Assembly: GCA_032821775.1 (NCBI GenBank)
Contig: JAVLRN010000015.1
Location: forward strand, 124,001 to 188,000
Reading direction: 5' to 3'
Source of the DNA: Sanguinoderma infundibulare
Lineage: Eukaryota > Basidiomycota > Agaricomycetes > Polyporales > Polyporaceae
DNA length: 64,000 nt
Numbering within the stretch: position 1 is the stretch's first letter; every line of letters starts with the position of its first letter. Position numbers and translations under genes: made by a program. Below, piece after piece: positions 48,001 through 60,040 of the stretch. The notes beneath the pieces were generated by a model. That model had not been told where the DNA came from. It saw only the letters and a list, made by a program, of their open reading frames with translations, and did no database searches.

Positions 48001-49070
48001 TGGTCGAGCTCAAGCGTGCAGGGCCATTCGACTGCATCCTCAATAGTTAAATCAAGAGGCAAGCGACTGACGTGAGACTCGTCTTCTTCGCCATGCCGCG
48101 GGCAGCTGTCCGCCCAAACCGTACGAATGTAAATCCTACAACGTCGAAAACAGCGTCATCAGCCACGTCTAGTCGTCTACCTTGTCGCTCCCCGTCGGGA
48201 ACAGCGTGCCCGCGGATGCGTTGCCCACCAAGTGGACCGCTTTGGCGTTCAAGGACTGCAGCAAAGTAGTACGACAAGTGGCATTCTTGGTCTCGAAACG
48301 CTGACCGGAACAGCAGGCGTATACTAGGTTGAACTGGTCGCGTAAAGACAGGGAAGCGCTCCCAAAGTCAACATGTCTTCATACCACTACCGATCTGAAC
48401 GCTATGAAAGAAAGCTCCCTTGCTCTCGTTCCCTAGACCGCATGTCTCAACCTGCGCCAGACTTAGCCCACGAACTATATCCGACCTTCTCGGAATTCAC
48501 AGATGTCCAGGTTCCAGCGTTCTCAAGCGGCCCACGAGTAAGTCCGCACAGAGTTCCTTTACTTTGAAGGCTCACCGTGACAAAATGCAACTATGACGTT
48601 TCGCCGAACTCCAATGAAAACTGGCTGATCGATTGTCGACTGTCGACGAGCACCTTGGGAAAGTAGTACTTACTTCGAATCGTGTGGTTTGAGCCTACCG
48701 CTGTCTCCGGATATTCGTCCATCTCGTTTCGTGGTTACTTGCAGTGGTGCGATGAAGAGGTGCGTGCGGAAGATTGGGAGAGTCGAGGCGGAGGTCGAGA
48801 CTAGTCGAGCTTCTGTAGGCGCCGAAACGTAACTCGTCATCGTGACCGTGACAGGTCACGGCCTCTGTCGTCGTGCTGCACGGTCCGGACCGTCGTCCTC
48901 TCACCCTCCACGCCCTCAAAGCTGGGACGAGCCATCCGGTATGTCTGCCAGTATTCTCGATGGTTTAATGTGCTTTGACACGACACATAGAGCGCTGGTA
49001 ACCCGGTGGCAAGTCCAGCAAGGCGGCTCCGTGATTGACGGATAGGCAGAAGGGAAGCATCTCGACAGCA
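42049..49070. other. Gene-poor 7-kb region
   Basis: No gene supported by motif, splice pattern and codon use together. Items seen: a (CT)n run at about 42355-42374; a plus-strand frame with ATG at 47622 (to 47910, 96 codons, EEYLNGDERLQKWQVTFLEFL), not recognised; minus-strand frames at 43525-44121 and 44859-45425 without motifs; and a short GGAACATG tandem at 47031-47060. The region may contain eroded genes or mobile-element relics, but no terminal repeats were found by eye. Confidence 0.35.
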
Positions 49071-51831
49071 ATGGCGACTGCATCTCCTCGCACCCTCCCT
49101 AATCCTCCGTCCTATCAACCCGTCTCGCCTGCAAAGAAGGACCCTGCGCTCAAGCCTAATCCCCATCCATATGCGATCAAGACTGCTTCCACCGCACTCC
49201 TTAGTCGTTCGGGCTCCTCCGGGCACAATATCAATGCCACCCATCACTACTACATTCCTCCGTCCCCAAGCCACACCCGCACCGTTTCCAAGGGCCACCG
49301 TTCTACCAGGTCCTTGAACGCCGTCCCAGAGTCACCCGGACGCGAGGCACCACGTCCGCTCCCCATCCCGCCCGATCTCGATCACACGCAGACCAGGAGG
49401 GACGGAAGTGGTGGTAGCGGAGGATATGTGAGTGCAGATGAACTTTCAAAGCCTCCCAGGCGTCCCAGACGTTCCTCGACGCTCCCTGTCATATCCGTCC
49501 CGAGCCCTGCCCCATCGGCACCGTCCCCCATCGAAGATCTTCCGGGGAATCCGAAAGTCTGGACCCCATCCCAGCTTGCAACGTACCTTACCACGGCACT
49601 GCGGCTCACTTCCGGAGCGAAGACGGGAGAGGTGGAGCCGATAGGCTTACCGGCTTTGGTTGCGAAGGACATCGCGACGTTCGTCAAGAGCGCAAGGATC
49701 GGCGGTCGGGCATTCTTGCGACTCAATGAGGAGGATCTGGAAGCGTAGGTCTTTTCTTCTGACTCGTGTACCATTGCAATACACTTTGGAATCGCCGCGC
49801 ATTCGAGCCCACAGATGATTCTAGACCAGTAGCTTCCTCCATAGAGAGGAACTCCGTCAGTTGCGTTCGAGGGCTTGACATTTGACAGTAGTGCGCGACT
49901 TCTTCCGCATCCCAATTCATTTGTCGGAATCGCCGGCAATCATTGCCGAAGGACTCAACGTTAACCCTACTTTTGTCATTCTCTTCTCAAATCTTGTTTT
50001 GAATTGACATGTTCGCCGATGTGTTCCGTGTCCCTTACTTGCTACACGCATGTTCCAGGTGCTAACACTGCTTCCTTACAGACTGGGTATGAACAAGAAA
50101 TGGCGCGACGCCCTCCTCGTCGCAGCCCGCAACCTTCGGCAGAACATCCTCAAGGGGCGAATCTGGAATGCCGACATCACTCCCGTCCCTTCTCCGGCAC
50201 CGTCTTCCTTTCCGGCCTCCGTTTCTAGCCCTCAGATCGATCTCTCCCCATCCTCTTCCCCGCCGATACGCAAGAGCGTGTTTTACTCCAACCCGGCCTT
50301 TAACTCGTCATCGTCTTCGGTCGACTCCTCCGCCTCAATGTCAGCCGGCGAGGGCGAGGAAGAGGGTTATACTGGCGGGGCACCGCTAGGCCGCTCGAAG
50401 GCGAGACGGTACAGGAACGGCCGCGTGCGGGGCATGATCGAGTCGTTCGAGCGGAGTGGGAGCTTCAGCTCCGACGGTGGGTTTGAGGACGAAGGCGGCG
50501 CCTCATTCTCCTCACCGGAACGCACCACCGCGCGCAAGTGGATTCGCGAACAGGTCCAAGTCCAAGTGCAGCTCACCGGTCAGCGCGTGGTCGAGAGCCC
50601 GAGCCCGTCCAGGCGTCGCCCGCTTCCGGTGCCCCCGTCGCCGAGTGGGTCCAACACGCTCGTGGACGACGAACCGACGATCGAGGCGCTGCTTGCCGAG
50701 GTCGCGAAGCAGCAGCCCATGACCGGCGCACGCGCGTGGGAGGTGGCCGACCTTGGAAACGGCGTGACCATGAAGCGCGTGCCCGAGCAGGAAGCCATGG
50801 TAGGCCAAAAAACCATCAGCGGCCTGGGCAGCGGAAGGAGCAGCGGCGGCAGCAGCAACGGTAAGGCTGCAGAGCGGCGCGTCGTCACTGCCATATTTGC
50901 CCCTCAAGCGTCCGATGCGCCTTCTGCACCACGCAACGCGCTCGACGCCGCTGCGGGCCTCAGTTCTTTCGCAGAGAACACGTCCATCCCAACGCCCCCG
51001 CTTGATGAGCAGGAGCAGCTGTCCTCGTCCAAGTCCAAATCGCGCCCGCTCCCTCCACCGCCGGTACCCGAGGGCGTGCAAACGGAGCTAGAGCCAGAAC
51101 TGGAGATGGCCGATGCGGAGGCGATCGAGCTCGAGCGCATGCTCGAGGAAGAGATCCTCGCCACGCGCACGCTCGTCGACACCTTCCGCGCGCGGCTCGA
51201 GATCGTCGAGCACAAGGTTGCTGATCTCGAGGCGCGCGAGGCGCTCCGTGCGTCCGCGGAGCTCGCCCCAGCGCAGGCGTTCGCGCCCGAGGTGGTGCTC
51301 GCGGGATCGCTTGCCACGGACGCACCGCAAAGCCAGAGCCGGCGCGAGAGCCAATCGTCGCCTCCGCCGAGCGAAGGCCAAGCTGGGGATCGATCGCCCC
51401 AATCCCACCACCAATTCCAATCCTCGGCGGCCGCCCTCGCAGCGAATCCGAGCGGGCCCCGGGTATCTGTGGAGATCGGGGTGCAATCTGAGCCCTCGCA
51501 ATGGACGGGCGCCGTGCTGGTCGAGGCTGCGATCCAGACAGGTCGGAACGAGTTCGTCGACGACGGGGATCCACCCTTGTTCCCGTTGAGGCAGGTCTCG
51601 AGGTCAGGCACCGCCGCGGCCGAGGGTCCGTTAAGCAGACCAGGGGCAGCGCACCCGCGCTCTCGCTCCGATGCTGTCGGCCGAGGCAAGAGCTCAGAGG
51701 GGGAGGAGGAGAAGCACCCGTCGTACATGGCCGACCTCCCGTCGTACGTCTTGCTCGTCGGGCTGGGCGTGTGCGCCGTCGTGACGCACGTCGTGCTCCG
51801 GCGCGTGTTCGGGAAGGGCTGGCGGCCGTGA
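49071..51831 (+). CDS. Tail-anchored SAM-domain protein
   Basis: Exons 49071-49744 and 50082-51831 give 807 residues. A Ser/Pro-rich N terminus leads to a SAM-type fold at about residues 160-245: VWTPSQLATYLTTALRL, GLPALVAKDIATFVKSARIGGRAFLRLNEEDLEALGMNKKWRDAL (split by the intron, which divides one Ala codon). Then a disordered, charged middle; an acidic coiled coil (AEAIELERMLEEEILATRTL to VADLEAREAL); and a single C-terminal membrane span (YVLLVGLGVCAVVTHVVL) followed by a short basic end. This looks like a tail-anchored membrane scaffold. SAM domains usually mediate oligomerisation; the partner and membrane are unknown. The 337-nt intron is long for this genome. The frame upstream of 49071 is open but starts at TTG. 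Confidence 0.82.
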
Positions 51832-52663
51832 CTCGTGCTGCGTGATCGCGAACGACGACGCCCTCCGCGCGTCCATGTGTATATACTCGTTGCCGTGCTC
51901 GTAGGACTTGTCTCGTGTGTGTGGATGTGGACGGTGCGCGTTGGGCGGAACTGCGCGTCGAGTTAGTCGGCGCTGCGTTCCGGTTGTTCGTTCGTGATCA
52001 TGCCGCATTGCTGCATGCCCTTGCTCCCTCCCGCTGGTTGTGTTCTCTGTGGGGTTGCTGCTAGAGAATTTATCTGCCTTGTTTTCTTGGTCTCACCGGC
52101 TTGCTGCCCATGGCTCGCCCCCTGTCCTCGCTCCTTACCCCGGTTCAAGGTCCGGAATTAAATTAGCGTCGCTTTCTGCTCGTTTGAAGTATGTTTATAA
52201 TCTCTGCGATACGACCATCTTACGACCCACTCACGACCACAACTTACGACTGTACATGTTCTTTCACGACGTGTCTGATATCTTCTGTACCTCTCCTCTA
52301 CCCGCTTCTTCTCTGTATCTGCTCGCACATCTTGACTTACTGTATATCTTGTCTCGTACGGGTCCGGCTGTTTTCCAATCTCTTTTCTGTTAAAATACCA
52401 AAAGACCACTACCACCGACCATCACGCACGCCCACCGTGTCAAACACACGCAAACGTCGATCGATCCGACCGTCTCAGTAAGTATGCTCTGTCCTTAAAT
52501 TATACATCGAAGTCGTCCCAGATGCGTATATATATAGGCCGAGACCCGAAAGAGAGAGTGCGAATCTGCGGCGGAAGGGATGAATGAAATAGCAAGAAGT
52601 CTATTGCGATTATAGCGCTTTTAAGATATTGAGGGCATGAGAGGATGAGAGCATAATGGGTGA
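51832..52663. other. Convergent intergenic region
   Basis: Shared 3' flank of the SAM-protein and phosphate-transporter genes. It is pyrimidine-rich in 52200-52430. Nothing else recognised. Confidence 0.4.
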
Positions 52664-55600
52664 TCAGACACCAATCGCTCTCATGAGCAGGTATCCGACG
52701 GTGGAGACGACCTAGAGGATATAGCTCGTCAGTTTGAACTTACAAGTGACGGTGGGGCGGAAGTCCTTTGGGCACGCACCATGGTGGCGATAATGCTCGC
52801 GGGCACGCCGTTCTTCAGGAAGTCTACGTTTGTCAGGTATAGCTGGCCCATCTCGTCTTCCTGCGTCGCACTGTCAAGGGTAGTGAGTGGGGAGATGGTC
52901 AGCGCGTTCACAGAGGGGTGTGTCAAATTGGAATGGGGGGGCTTACGCAGTCTGGTTAGGGAAGCCCGATACGGGCATGCCCATGCCAGTCGAGCAGATG
53001 AGGCCGGTGATGAAGATGAGCAGGTTCGAGTAGTCGCCGCCCGGCATCGTCTTTCCCACCTCCTGAGCGATCGGCACGAGCAGCACAGAGGCGATCGTGT
53101 GGCTGATGAACGTCGAGATGACCTATGCATAAACATGTCAGCGCGTGCATCCTGGCGGGTGGGTGTTATGAGGTATAGACATACGAGAACGATGACCGAG
53201 AGCAGCAGCACGACCGGATAGAGGTCCATGCCCGAGATCATCTTCCGGATCCCGTCGCCGAGCACCTCGAGCAGCCCGCTATTTGTCACCCCGTTCCCGA
53301 GCGCGATGCCGCCCATGGCGATGAACACCACCGTCCAGAGGAACTGCTCAAAGTCGTCCTTCTTCAGCACGCCCGTCGAGAAGAACGCGACGATGGGCAC
53401 GATCGCGATCACGCCCATGTCCCCCACGACGTCCTGGATCGAGTGCGCGACGCACCACAGGATGATCGTCGCGATGCACACGACCGTGACCCACCACTGC
53501 TTCGCGGTGAACGGCTCGCGCGTCGCGCGGATCGGCTTGATCTCGATCTCGCCCTCGCCTGTCGGGGACCGCGCGGGGCGGTAGGAGACGAGCAGCAGGA
53601 GCCAGATGAGGACGATGGAGATGGCGGAGACGGGGAGCGAGACGGCGAACCAGGAGCCCCAGTCGAGCTGGGGCTCCATGGCGCCGATAGCGATGAGGTT
53701 CTGCGGGGAGGAGATGGGCGAGCTCTGGCCGCCGATGTTGGCTGCGAGGGCGATGCCGATCTGCGCAAGTTCATGAGCGGACCTGAAAAATTATTCATCC
53801 AGGGCACTTACGATCAGGCATGGTGCAAACGATGACTTTGGTGGTAGCGTCCGGAGGATGGGCTGGGAGAAAATGTGTCAGCGAAATACTTGGGACAAGG
53901 ACGACGGCTGAACCCACCTGAATGAGCGTGAAGCAGAGAGTTGGCGCCGCCACATTACTGATCCACATACTCGCGAAGCAGGCTACTCCCATGAATGCCA
54001 AAAGGACCGTGCTCGGGCGTTCGCCTGCAACACTGAGGACGCGGGTGATTAGTACACGGTCAATCGCCGTCTTGCTGAGTGCCGACGCAATCGTAAAACC
54101 ACCGATGAGGAGCATGATTGTCGGGGAGAACATCACCGAGAAGACGTGCCTATAAACCTGGTCAACGACATAATACCAGCAAATAAGACCATACATACTT
54201 CGTCGCAGCGGGTGGCGGGAGCGGTGCATGGTCGTCGTCGTTGGAGCGGATCACTCGCAGCACGACGAGCAACAGCGGTATGAGGGTAGAGGTGACGAAG
54301 AGGGGTATCGCTTCCGTCGCCCACAGGATCGTCGCGAACACCAATATCGCAAAGCACTTGTTCGCCTCCGCGCCAGGCACGATGCTGACATTCAGCAGCA
54401 CACCGAATACTAAGAGCGAGAAGAGGAGGTATAGCCTCTTGAGCGTCAGCTTCACCCGTCCAGCGGGTGTCTGGACGTCCAGCAGCCCCTTCTCCGGTTC
54501 GACAATCAAGCTACCACCCATCGCGATCATCCCAGCCTCCTCGCCGCGCCGCGCCTGTCCGATCATCTGCCGCCAGACGGTGTCGCGCTCCCAGGCGATG
54601 TGCTCGCGCTGGTGCAGCTTCAGCTGGCGGCGCGCCTCGACCTCGTCGTTGTGAGTCACGCAAACGGCATAGAGGTCGATGAGCTGCGAGACCGTCGTGT
54701 TCAGCCTGTCCTTGGTGGTCTGCCGGAACGGCGGCGCTTGCTCGACGACGTTGTGTAGATAGCGGTCTTGCAGGTTGCTGTCCATCACCTTGTCGTACCT
54801 GCGTTTACGGGTCAATGTCACCGGTCTCTACCGATGGTGCAATGCGTACTTCTTCAGAATCTTCCGGAAGCCAGAATAGTTCAGCTCGATGTAAGACCTG
54901 AGCGACGTCGCGGTCACGTAGAGGTTCGTGATCTTGCGCTTGAAAAGCAGCTGCGTGTCCCAGGCGTAGTTGTTCCGCGCCGTCCATACCGTCTCCGGAT
55001 GGTTCGAGCTGCCGGTCGACATCAGGCTGTCCCTGAGATTCCTTGCGATCGCACGCGCTTTGATGAGCGGCGACTTGCTGTTCTCGCGAACGCCGGACGG
55101 TCCGCCATGGGGCTCGAGCCACGGGGAGGTGGCGTCGACGTCGTCGGGCTCCTCTGAGGATACGCTATGCCTGTGGAATATCTGGTCCACTCGCTGTCGG
55201 GTTCCTGAAGCATGTATTAGTCGGGGACTTGAGGAGAGGAGCAGATTCTCCACAGGATTCAGACAAGACCTAAAAACCCGTCTTCACGTATTGGCTGGAG
55301 TCCGTAGACAACAGGATCATTGGACGAACCCTTCATCTACGTTAGTTGAGCGTACACTCGATTGGCCTCATGACCATGTTAATTGAATGGGATCCGTGGT
55401 CGACCGAGTTTCCGCAACCGCGTTCAGTGGGAGAAAGCCCGCTCGACTCGGCTCTCTTTCAGTGTGTCGGAGTCCCTCGTGAATCTCGCGGGGAACTGCT
55501 GAAGCCCAGCGAAAGACTTCAATAGCTCACCGTCGCCTTACAAAAAGTTCCTACGCCAAGTCGCGCGGCATCGCCAATATGGCCTGCTTGGTTCCCACCA

Positions 55601-56395
55601 TCGGGAGCTGACCCCACGAGCACTGCCGGGCGAACAGACGGGCGTGGCGCCCAGTGTTACTCTGAAGTTCGGGGTAGCGCAGGAGGGGGCAGTCGAACGT
55701 CCTCAACCTCTCCGCGTCGGTCTACGCGACGTGGACGTGGGTGGCCGAAGGTGGGCGGAGCACGATAAAAAGCAAAATACGCACCTCCTCGGGCGCCAGC
55801 ACTACTCATAGAGCGCGACTGCCTCCTTCTCTTGGGCGACTGAGTCCGGTCCCTGCTGACCGTGACCGTCGGGCTCTGCAGCTCGAAGTCATCGTCGTCC
55901 TCGTCGTCCTCATCTCCCTCCTCGATGAGGTATTGGTGTCCGGCGTAGGGCCCGTTCTCCTCCTGCCGCTCAATCTCCGCCTGTAGCGCCGCGAGGTCGT
56001 CTGTGAGCCGCTGGTCCTCGGTGTCGTAAAAGAGGCATATCTTGCGGAGTTCGCGGTCAAGGAGAGGGATAAAGAACGCATCGGTGTTGCCTGCCTCCGC
56101 TCCGGAGGGACCTCCGAGGATAAGAGACGTACGCTCGTTGGCTTCGAGGTCGTGGTAGGACTCTTGGAGGCCGGCCTTCTGCTTCTCGAGCTGGTAGATG
56201 TACTTCTTCAAGGCCTCGTAGCTTTTCGGGGACGTCGTCAGTTGTTACGCACGCGAGAACAAGGCTGAGGTGGGCGCACGCGATGTACTCATCCCACCAG
56301 TCCGCCACGGCGTTGAACTTCAATGAAGAGCTGTTATGGGCTTGATTGGACGTTAACAAAAGACAAGATACCGGATGTATGTACCTGAACTTCAT
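52664..56395 (-). CDS. SPX-domain low-affinity phosphate transporter
   Basis: Pho87/Pho90/Pho91-type permease: an N-terminal SPX domain senses inositol pyrophosphates and gates an SLC13/DASS-type transporter. Exons (minus): 56385-56395, 56280-56330, 55785-56221, 54850-55204, 54199-54798, 53918-54149, 53812-53862, 53185-53760, 52947-53122, 52780-52870 and 52664-52711, all in phase, 875 residues. Seen: MKFSSSLKFNAVADWWDEYI, ALKKYIYQLEKQK, and FRKILKKYDKVMDS with its lysine cluster (SPX). Then about 12 membrane spans with ATEAIPLFVTSTLIPLLL, IGGFTIASALSKTAI, ANIGGQSSPISSPQNLIAIGAM, ISHTIASVLLVPIAQEVGK and MGMPVSGFPNQTA. Exon 1 is 11 nt. The SPX linker intron (55205-55784) is 580 nt and may hide another exon. 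Which paralogue (plasma-membrane or vacuolar) is undecided. Confidence 0.92.
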
Positions 56396-56837
56396 TGCGA
56401 ATCGAGTGAGATCGAAGTGCGGTGGAGGAAGGGGGGCGGTTCGACCGAGGGGCCGTAGTGGGATGTGTTCTTCGTCTGTGCCTGCAAGCTGCAACGCGTT
56501 TCCACGTCTGGCCGCTCACACGAGGAGGTGGTCACTTACAGGCCGCAGTGCAGATTGCGCGAGAATGCTGGCAGACAAGGGTCTCCCCGCAAGACAGCCG
56601 TCGGCTCCAGTCAGAGACACAGCTAGCCTCGCACAGTGGTAGAAAGCAAGAACAAGTCCATGGGCCTGCCAGTCAGCTGCAGTGCCGGGCCTACCGCTAG
56701 GTTAGGGTTAGCACTTTGCCGAGCAGTCGAAAAAGGAAACGTTGTACTGTAACTTAGTGGCACTCCTCTTTCTTTCTCTAACTTGAACGTCCCCCTGTTC
56801 TCGTACGTTTCCCCGCTCGCTCTCAATAACTCTCACC
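56396..56837. promoter_or_regulatory. Divergent promoter with telobox-like site
   Basis: 442 bases between two divergent ATGs. GTTAGGGTTAG at 56701-56711 contains a perfect telobox (TTAGGGTT), about 130 bases upstream of the MYND-protein start. It may bind a telobox/TRF-like factor or be a chance telomeric word. Confidence 0.4.
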
Positions 56838-57936
56838 ATGAAATTCGATAAACTGAGCAAGGACGAAAGAGAACGTCTTGTCGCGAGGTTAACGGATCAA
56901 ACTGCGGGAAGGTGTGTCCTTAGCTAGTACTAATCGCCACCAGGTTCCACATTCACATGGATTGTCAGGCCGTTGGAGGAGCTTTTGAAGACGTGAGCAC
57001 CCTACGGATTGCGTGTCTCGAGACTCATCTTATGCAGCCCTTGTCCCCAGCGATGCAATCCTCAAGGGCGCAGAGTCACAGCGATTGCGCACGTACTTCT
57101 CCAGCAACCACATGGAGCCCAGCCGCGACCTCAACGACATCTTCGGTCGCGCCGTCATGATGGGCGACCTCGAGACAGTCCAGGCCGTGTACAATACCAG
57201 CGTCGCCGCGGGCCACCATAGCTCCGACGACTCGGACCAACCCGCACAAACCGCCGCCGCCGACGCGATCTACGAAAAACGCTGGGGCCCGACCCGCGTG
57301 CCCGTCTACAACCTCATCCTGCTCTCGACCCTCATCAATGCCAAAGCACGGCCGCAACATCTCAAGATCGCGCGGTGGCTCATCGACGAGGTCAAGGTGC
57401 CCGTCGACGGCAAGGACCTCTCGGGCTCGACCGCGCTCCACCACGCCATCTCCACCAAGCCCGCGTTCGACCCCGAGTACGCGCAGATCCTCTACGACGC
57501 CGGCGCTGTCGTCACGCACCGCAACCGCTACGGGAACGTGCCCGCGCACGAGATCGCCATGACCTGGGACCCCACGAACAGAGATGCGGTTCGCAAAGCC
57601 GCCAAGGCGCTCCAGTGGTACCTCGAGCATGGGGGCAACCTCGACATCAAGGACTCGGACGGTATCTCGCCCCGCGAGTCTATCAACAAGACGAAGCAAT
57701 TCGCGCGCAGCGGCATCAAGATGGAGACGTGGCGCGTAGTCGACGCCGAGGACATGCGGCGCGCGAAGCTCGTTGGCCAGGTGTGCACGTTCTGCAGCAG
57801 GGGGCCGCGAGGGGACGTGACGCTGCTGGCATGCTCCAAGTGCAAGTTGGCGTGCTATTGCTCTGGGGGTGCGCCATGCCAGAAGTCGGATTGGCCGCAC
57901 CACAAGACGGTGTGCAAGAAGCCTGCGGCGGCCTGA
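56838..57936 (+). CDS. Ankyrin-like protein with C-terminal MYND zinc finger
   Basis: Exons 56838-56911, 56969-56992 and 57051-57936, in phase, 327 residues. The middle exon is 24 nt (PLEELLK). The central part has ankyrin-like helices: HLKIARWLIDEVKVPVDGKDLSGSTALHHAIS, YAQILYDAGAVVTHRNRYGNVPAHEIA, and WYLEHGGNLDIKDSDGISPRES. The C terminus is a MYND finger, with ligands in VCTFCSRG, LLACSKCKLACYCSG, CQKSDWPHHKTVCKK. MYND fingers bind proline-rich partners; this architecture is common and expanded in Agaricomycetes, with unknown biological role. The start is supported by CACC before ATG. The third-exon acceptor (TCCCCAG) was chosen because it alone restores the frame. Confidence 0.88.
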
Positions 57937-58373
57937 CGAGCGTCGTGCGCGTTGTGTTGTCCGCGTTGAGCTCGATATACAGTCGGATTAGTGCTTCGGT
58001 CAACGTACATCAGTTGAATAAATCCTGACGTCGTAGAATCTGTTACAAGTACCATGGGTCATGCGAAGACCGTGCATGGACGATTCCAACGACCGTGTTC
58101 TGGGAAAGCAACTGCTCACAGCGTGCGCGTGTTATGTACTTGGCTGACTACAAAGCTTTAGACGTGCCGACCCTGCGATTTCTCCGCCGAGGTTATTGGG
58201 GCGTGAGCTACTGTACATCTGTTTGCATGAGGGACTATTCGTTCGAGCACCAGTTTTCATGGCGGGGCACGTTTCGCGCTTGGTGTATTCCTTTGACTAT
58301 ACGTTCTCCTAGATGACTATGGTGTTTTCCTGCAGGTCCTGTCCACGTCTATCGTCATTCCGCAGCTCAACCG
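57937..58373. other. Intergenic region
   Basis: Separates the MYND-protein gene from the end of the right duplication arm. A 73-codon plus frame (58095-58316) is not recognised. Confidence 0.4.
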
Positions 58374-60040
58374 TCACAACGCAAGTCCAACATCACTCTC
58401 TTCAGTGTGACCGCCTCGGCGTAGGGAGAAGGCAATCCACTGCCAACCGGTCATTCCGGGCCTTGGGGTCCACAACAATATGCTTTCTACGGACGGAGTG
58501 AGAGCTCTGAAGAACTGGGCGCCGACTACCTCCAGCCGCTCAGCGAATTCGTCGGGCTCTTCGTCCTCATAGATCTTCCGGCTCGAAAGCCTGAAACCAC
58601 GCTGTGGTTGAGGTGCGGCGAGGGGGTGATGGAGAGGTCTGGGTGAAGTCGCAGGGTGCGCAATCGGGTGAGACCGGCGAGCGTGCTCGCAAACACACTG
58701 TATTTTCAAGTATACGACCCGTTACAGTGCACGCATGCAGTATCATCACCGCCGGTTGTTCCAAGGAGCTCACCAAAACACTTTCGTCGCTTTGCGCCGA
58801 ACCCACCATCGACTGATCGCGGTAGACGGTCAGGGTGCTTAGCTGGGAGTATGTGATGACGAGGTATTGTACGAGTTCCTCCTCTGCCATGTTGACCTGG
58901 TATTCGAGCTCGAGCTCCGTCAGCCGGGCAAGGTCGCACCGGCGTAAGACGCCCAGCATCGCACAGAGGACGTCAGGATGGGATAGCTGAACCCCCCGGT
59001 ATCCCCGTCGCTTGACAACCACCTGTGCGATACGTGAGGACAGCAGCAGAGGGAGAGTATCCGGAGCGAGGGTGGGAGGCACTGGAGCAGGCCATCACTC
59101 GCGCATGGATTCGACAGCACCAGGCGGTTCCATTCTGGCAAGGGATACGGGGCGACAAGGCCTGGCGGCCATAGGAGTTCTGGGGGTGGGTCGGCCTTCC
59201 ACTGCCGGCTCGTCTTCGGTAGAGCGAGCTCGAGAACGAGGAGGCATGTTGGCAAAGAGTGCCATGCCCCGGGGGTCAAATGCCGGTGACGACGACGTCC
59301 AGTGTTCTCCACGAAGCGGCAGCTCGCACAAGCTGGACCAGGGCCGGGTTGACATGATGGGCCGCATGGCCATCATCGGTGCGGGCTCGCCGAAGAGGAT
59401 CAATGTCTCGAGCGAAGCGCAGACGTTGTCTAGCACTGCGGTCAACGCCTCATTGCCTGGCATGTAGAGCGCGGATGGAGTCGGTTCGTAACAGAATGAG
59501 GTGAGAAGACTCAGAGAGCGAGAGTGCAAAGAGAAATGAACAAGTTCGAATGCGAGCTTCACAGGACAGACAATGAGTCCCGATATCTCTAGCTCTTTCA
59601 GATTGGGAAACGAAATGATCGTCTTGAGGGTAGACCAAGAAACTCCGTGTACGTAGTGGCCGTCCATGCGCAGCTATAATTTGCGCAAGTGTGGGACGTG
59701 TTGAGGAATATGGGGAAGCCACGGACCACTGCCGGCAGTTGTCATCTATGGTGAGACCCTGGGAGCGAGAGCATCTTGATACTACTGTGATACTATTAAA
59801 TTTTGTTTCGTACCAGATGTATATCCACAGTGAGGAAGATAGAAGCTGTTCGAGGCTTTAAACCGGATGAGAAAGCTGCCGGCGAACGCTTGAGAGGATG
59901 ACTGGTTTGCAAGTGTTTCGAAGCCATCGGCACATCTCGGAAAGAGCGATTAGAGCCACTGGGAAGGAATTGAGCACGCTAAGGAGTTCCAACAGGACGT
60001 CGTTGTTCAACCGTTCCTGCAACCTAAGTATACGTGTCAA
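58374..60040 (-). pseudogene. F-box/LRR-like gene, decayed (right copy)
   Basis: Same family as the left copy. The F-box-like start is LQERLNNDVLLELLSVLNS, ALSEMCRWLRNTCKPVIL; here the Cys codon that is TGA in the left copy is intact. Lesions: the stretch matching left-copy 10100-10270 (with YLFVAFLVTHGLHE) is largely missing; a TAG at 59674-59676 interrupts LRKL-stop-LRMDGHYVHG; and a frameshift near 59260 moves the frame from ALFANMP to VLELALPKT. A further frame change lies near 59000-59080 (LTELELEYQV in another frame). The C-terminal part EPDEFAERLEVVGAQFFRAL is open to the stop at 58374. No full protein can be made; the lesions differ from those of the left copy. Confidence 0.7.

Noticed and set aside
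53443..53835. 130-codon plus-strand frame
   Set aside because: It is the antisense shadow of phosphate-transporter exons.
57076..57903. 275-codon minus-strand frame
   Set aside because: It is the antisense shadow of the ankyrin-like/MYND gene, whose zinc ligands are clear on the plus strand.
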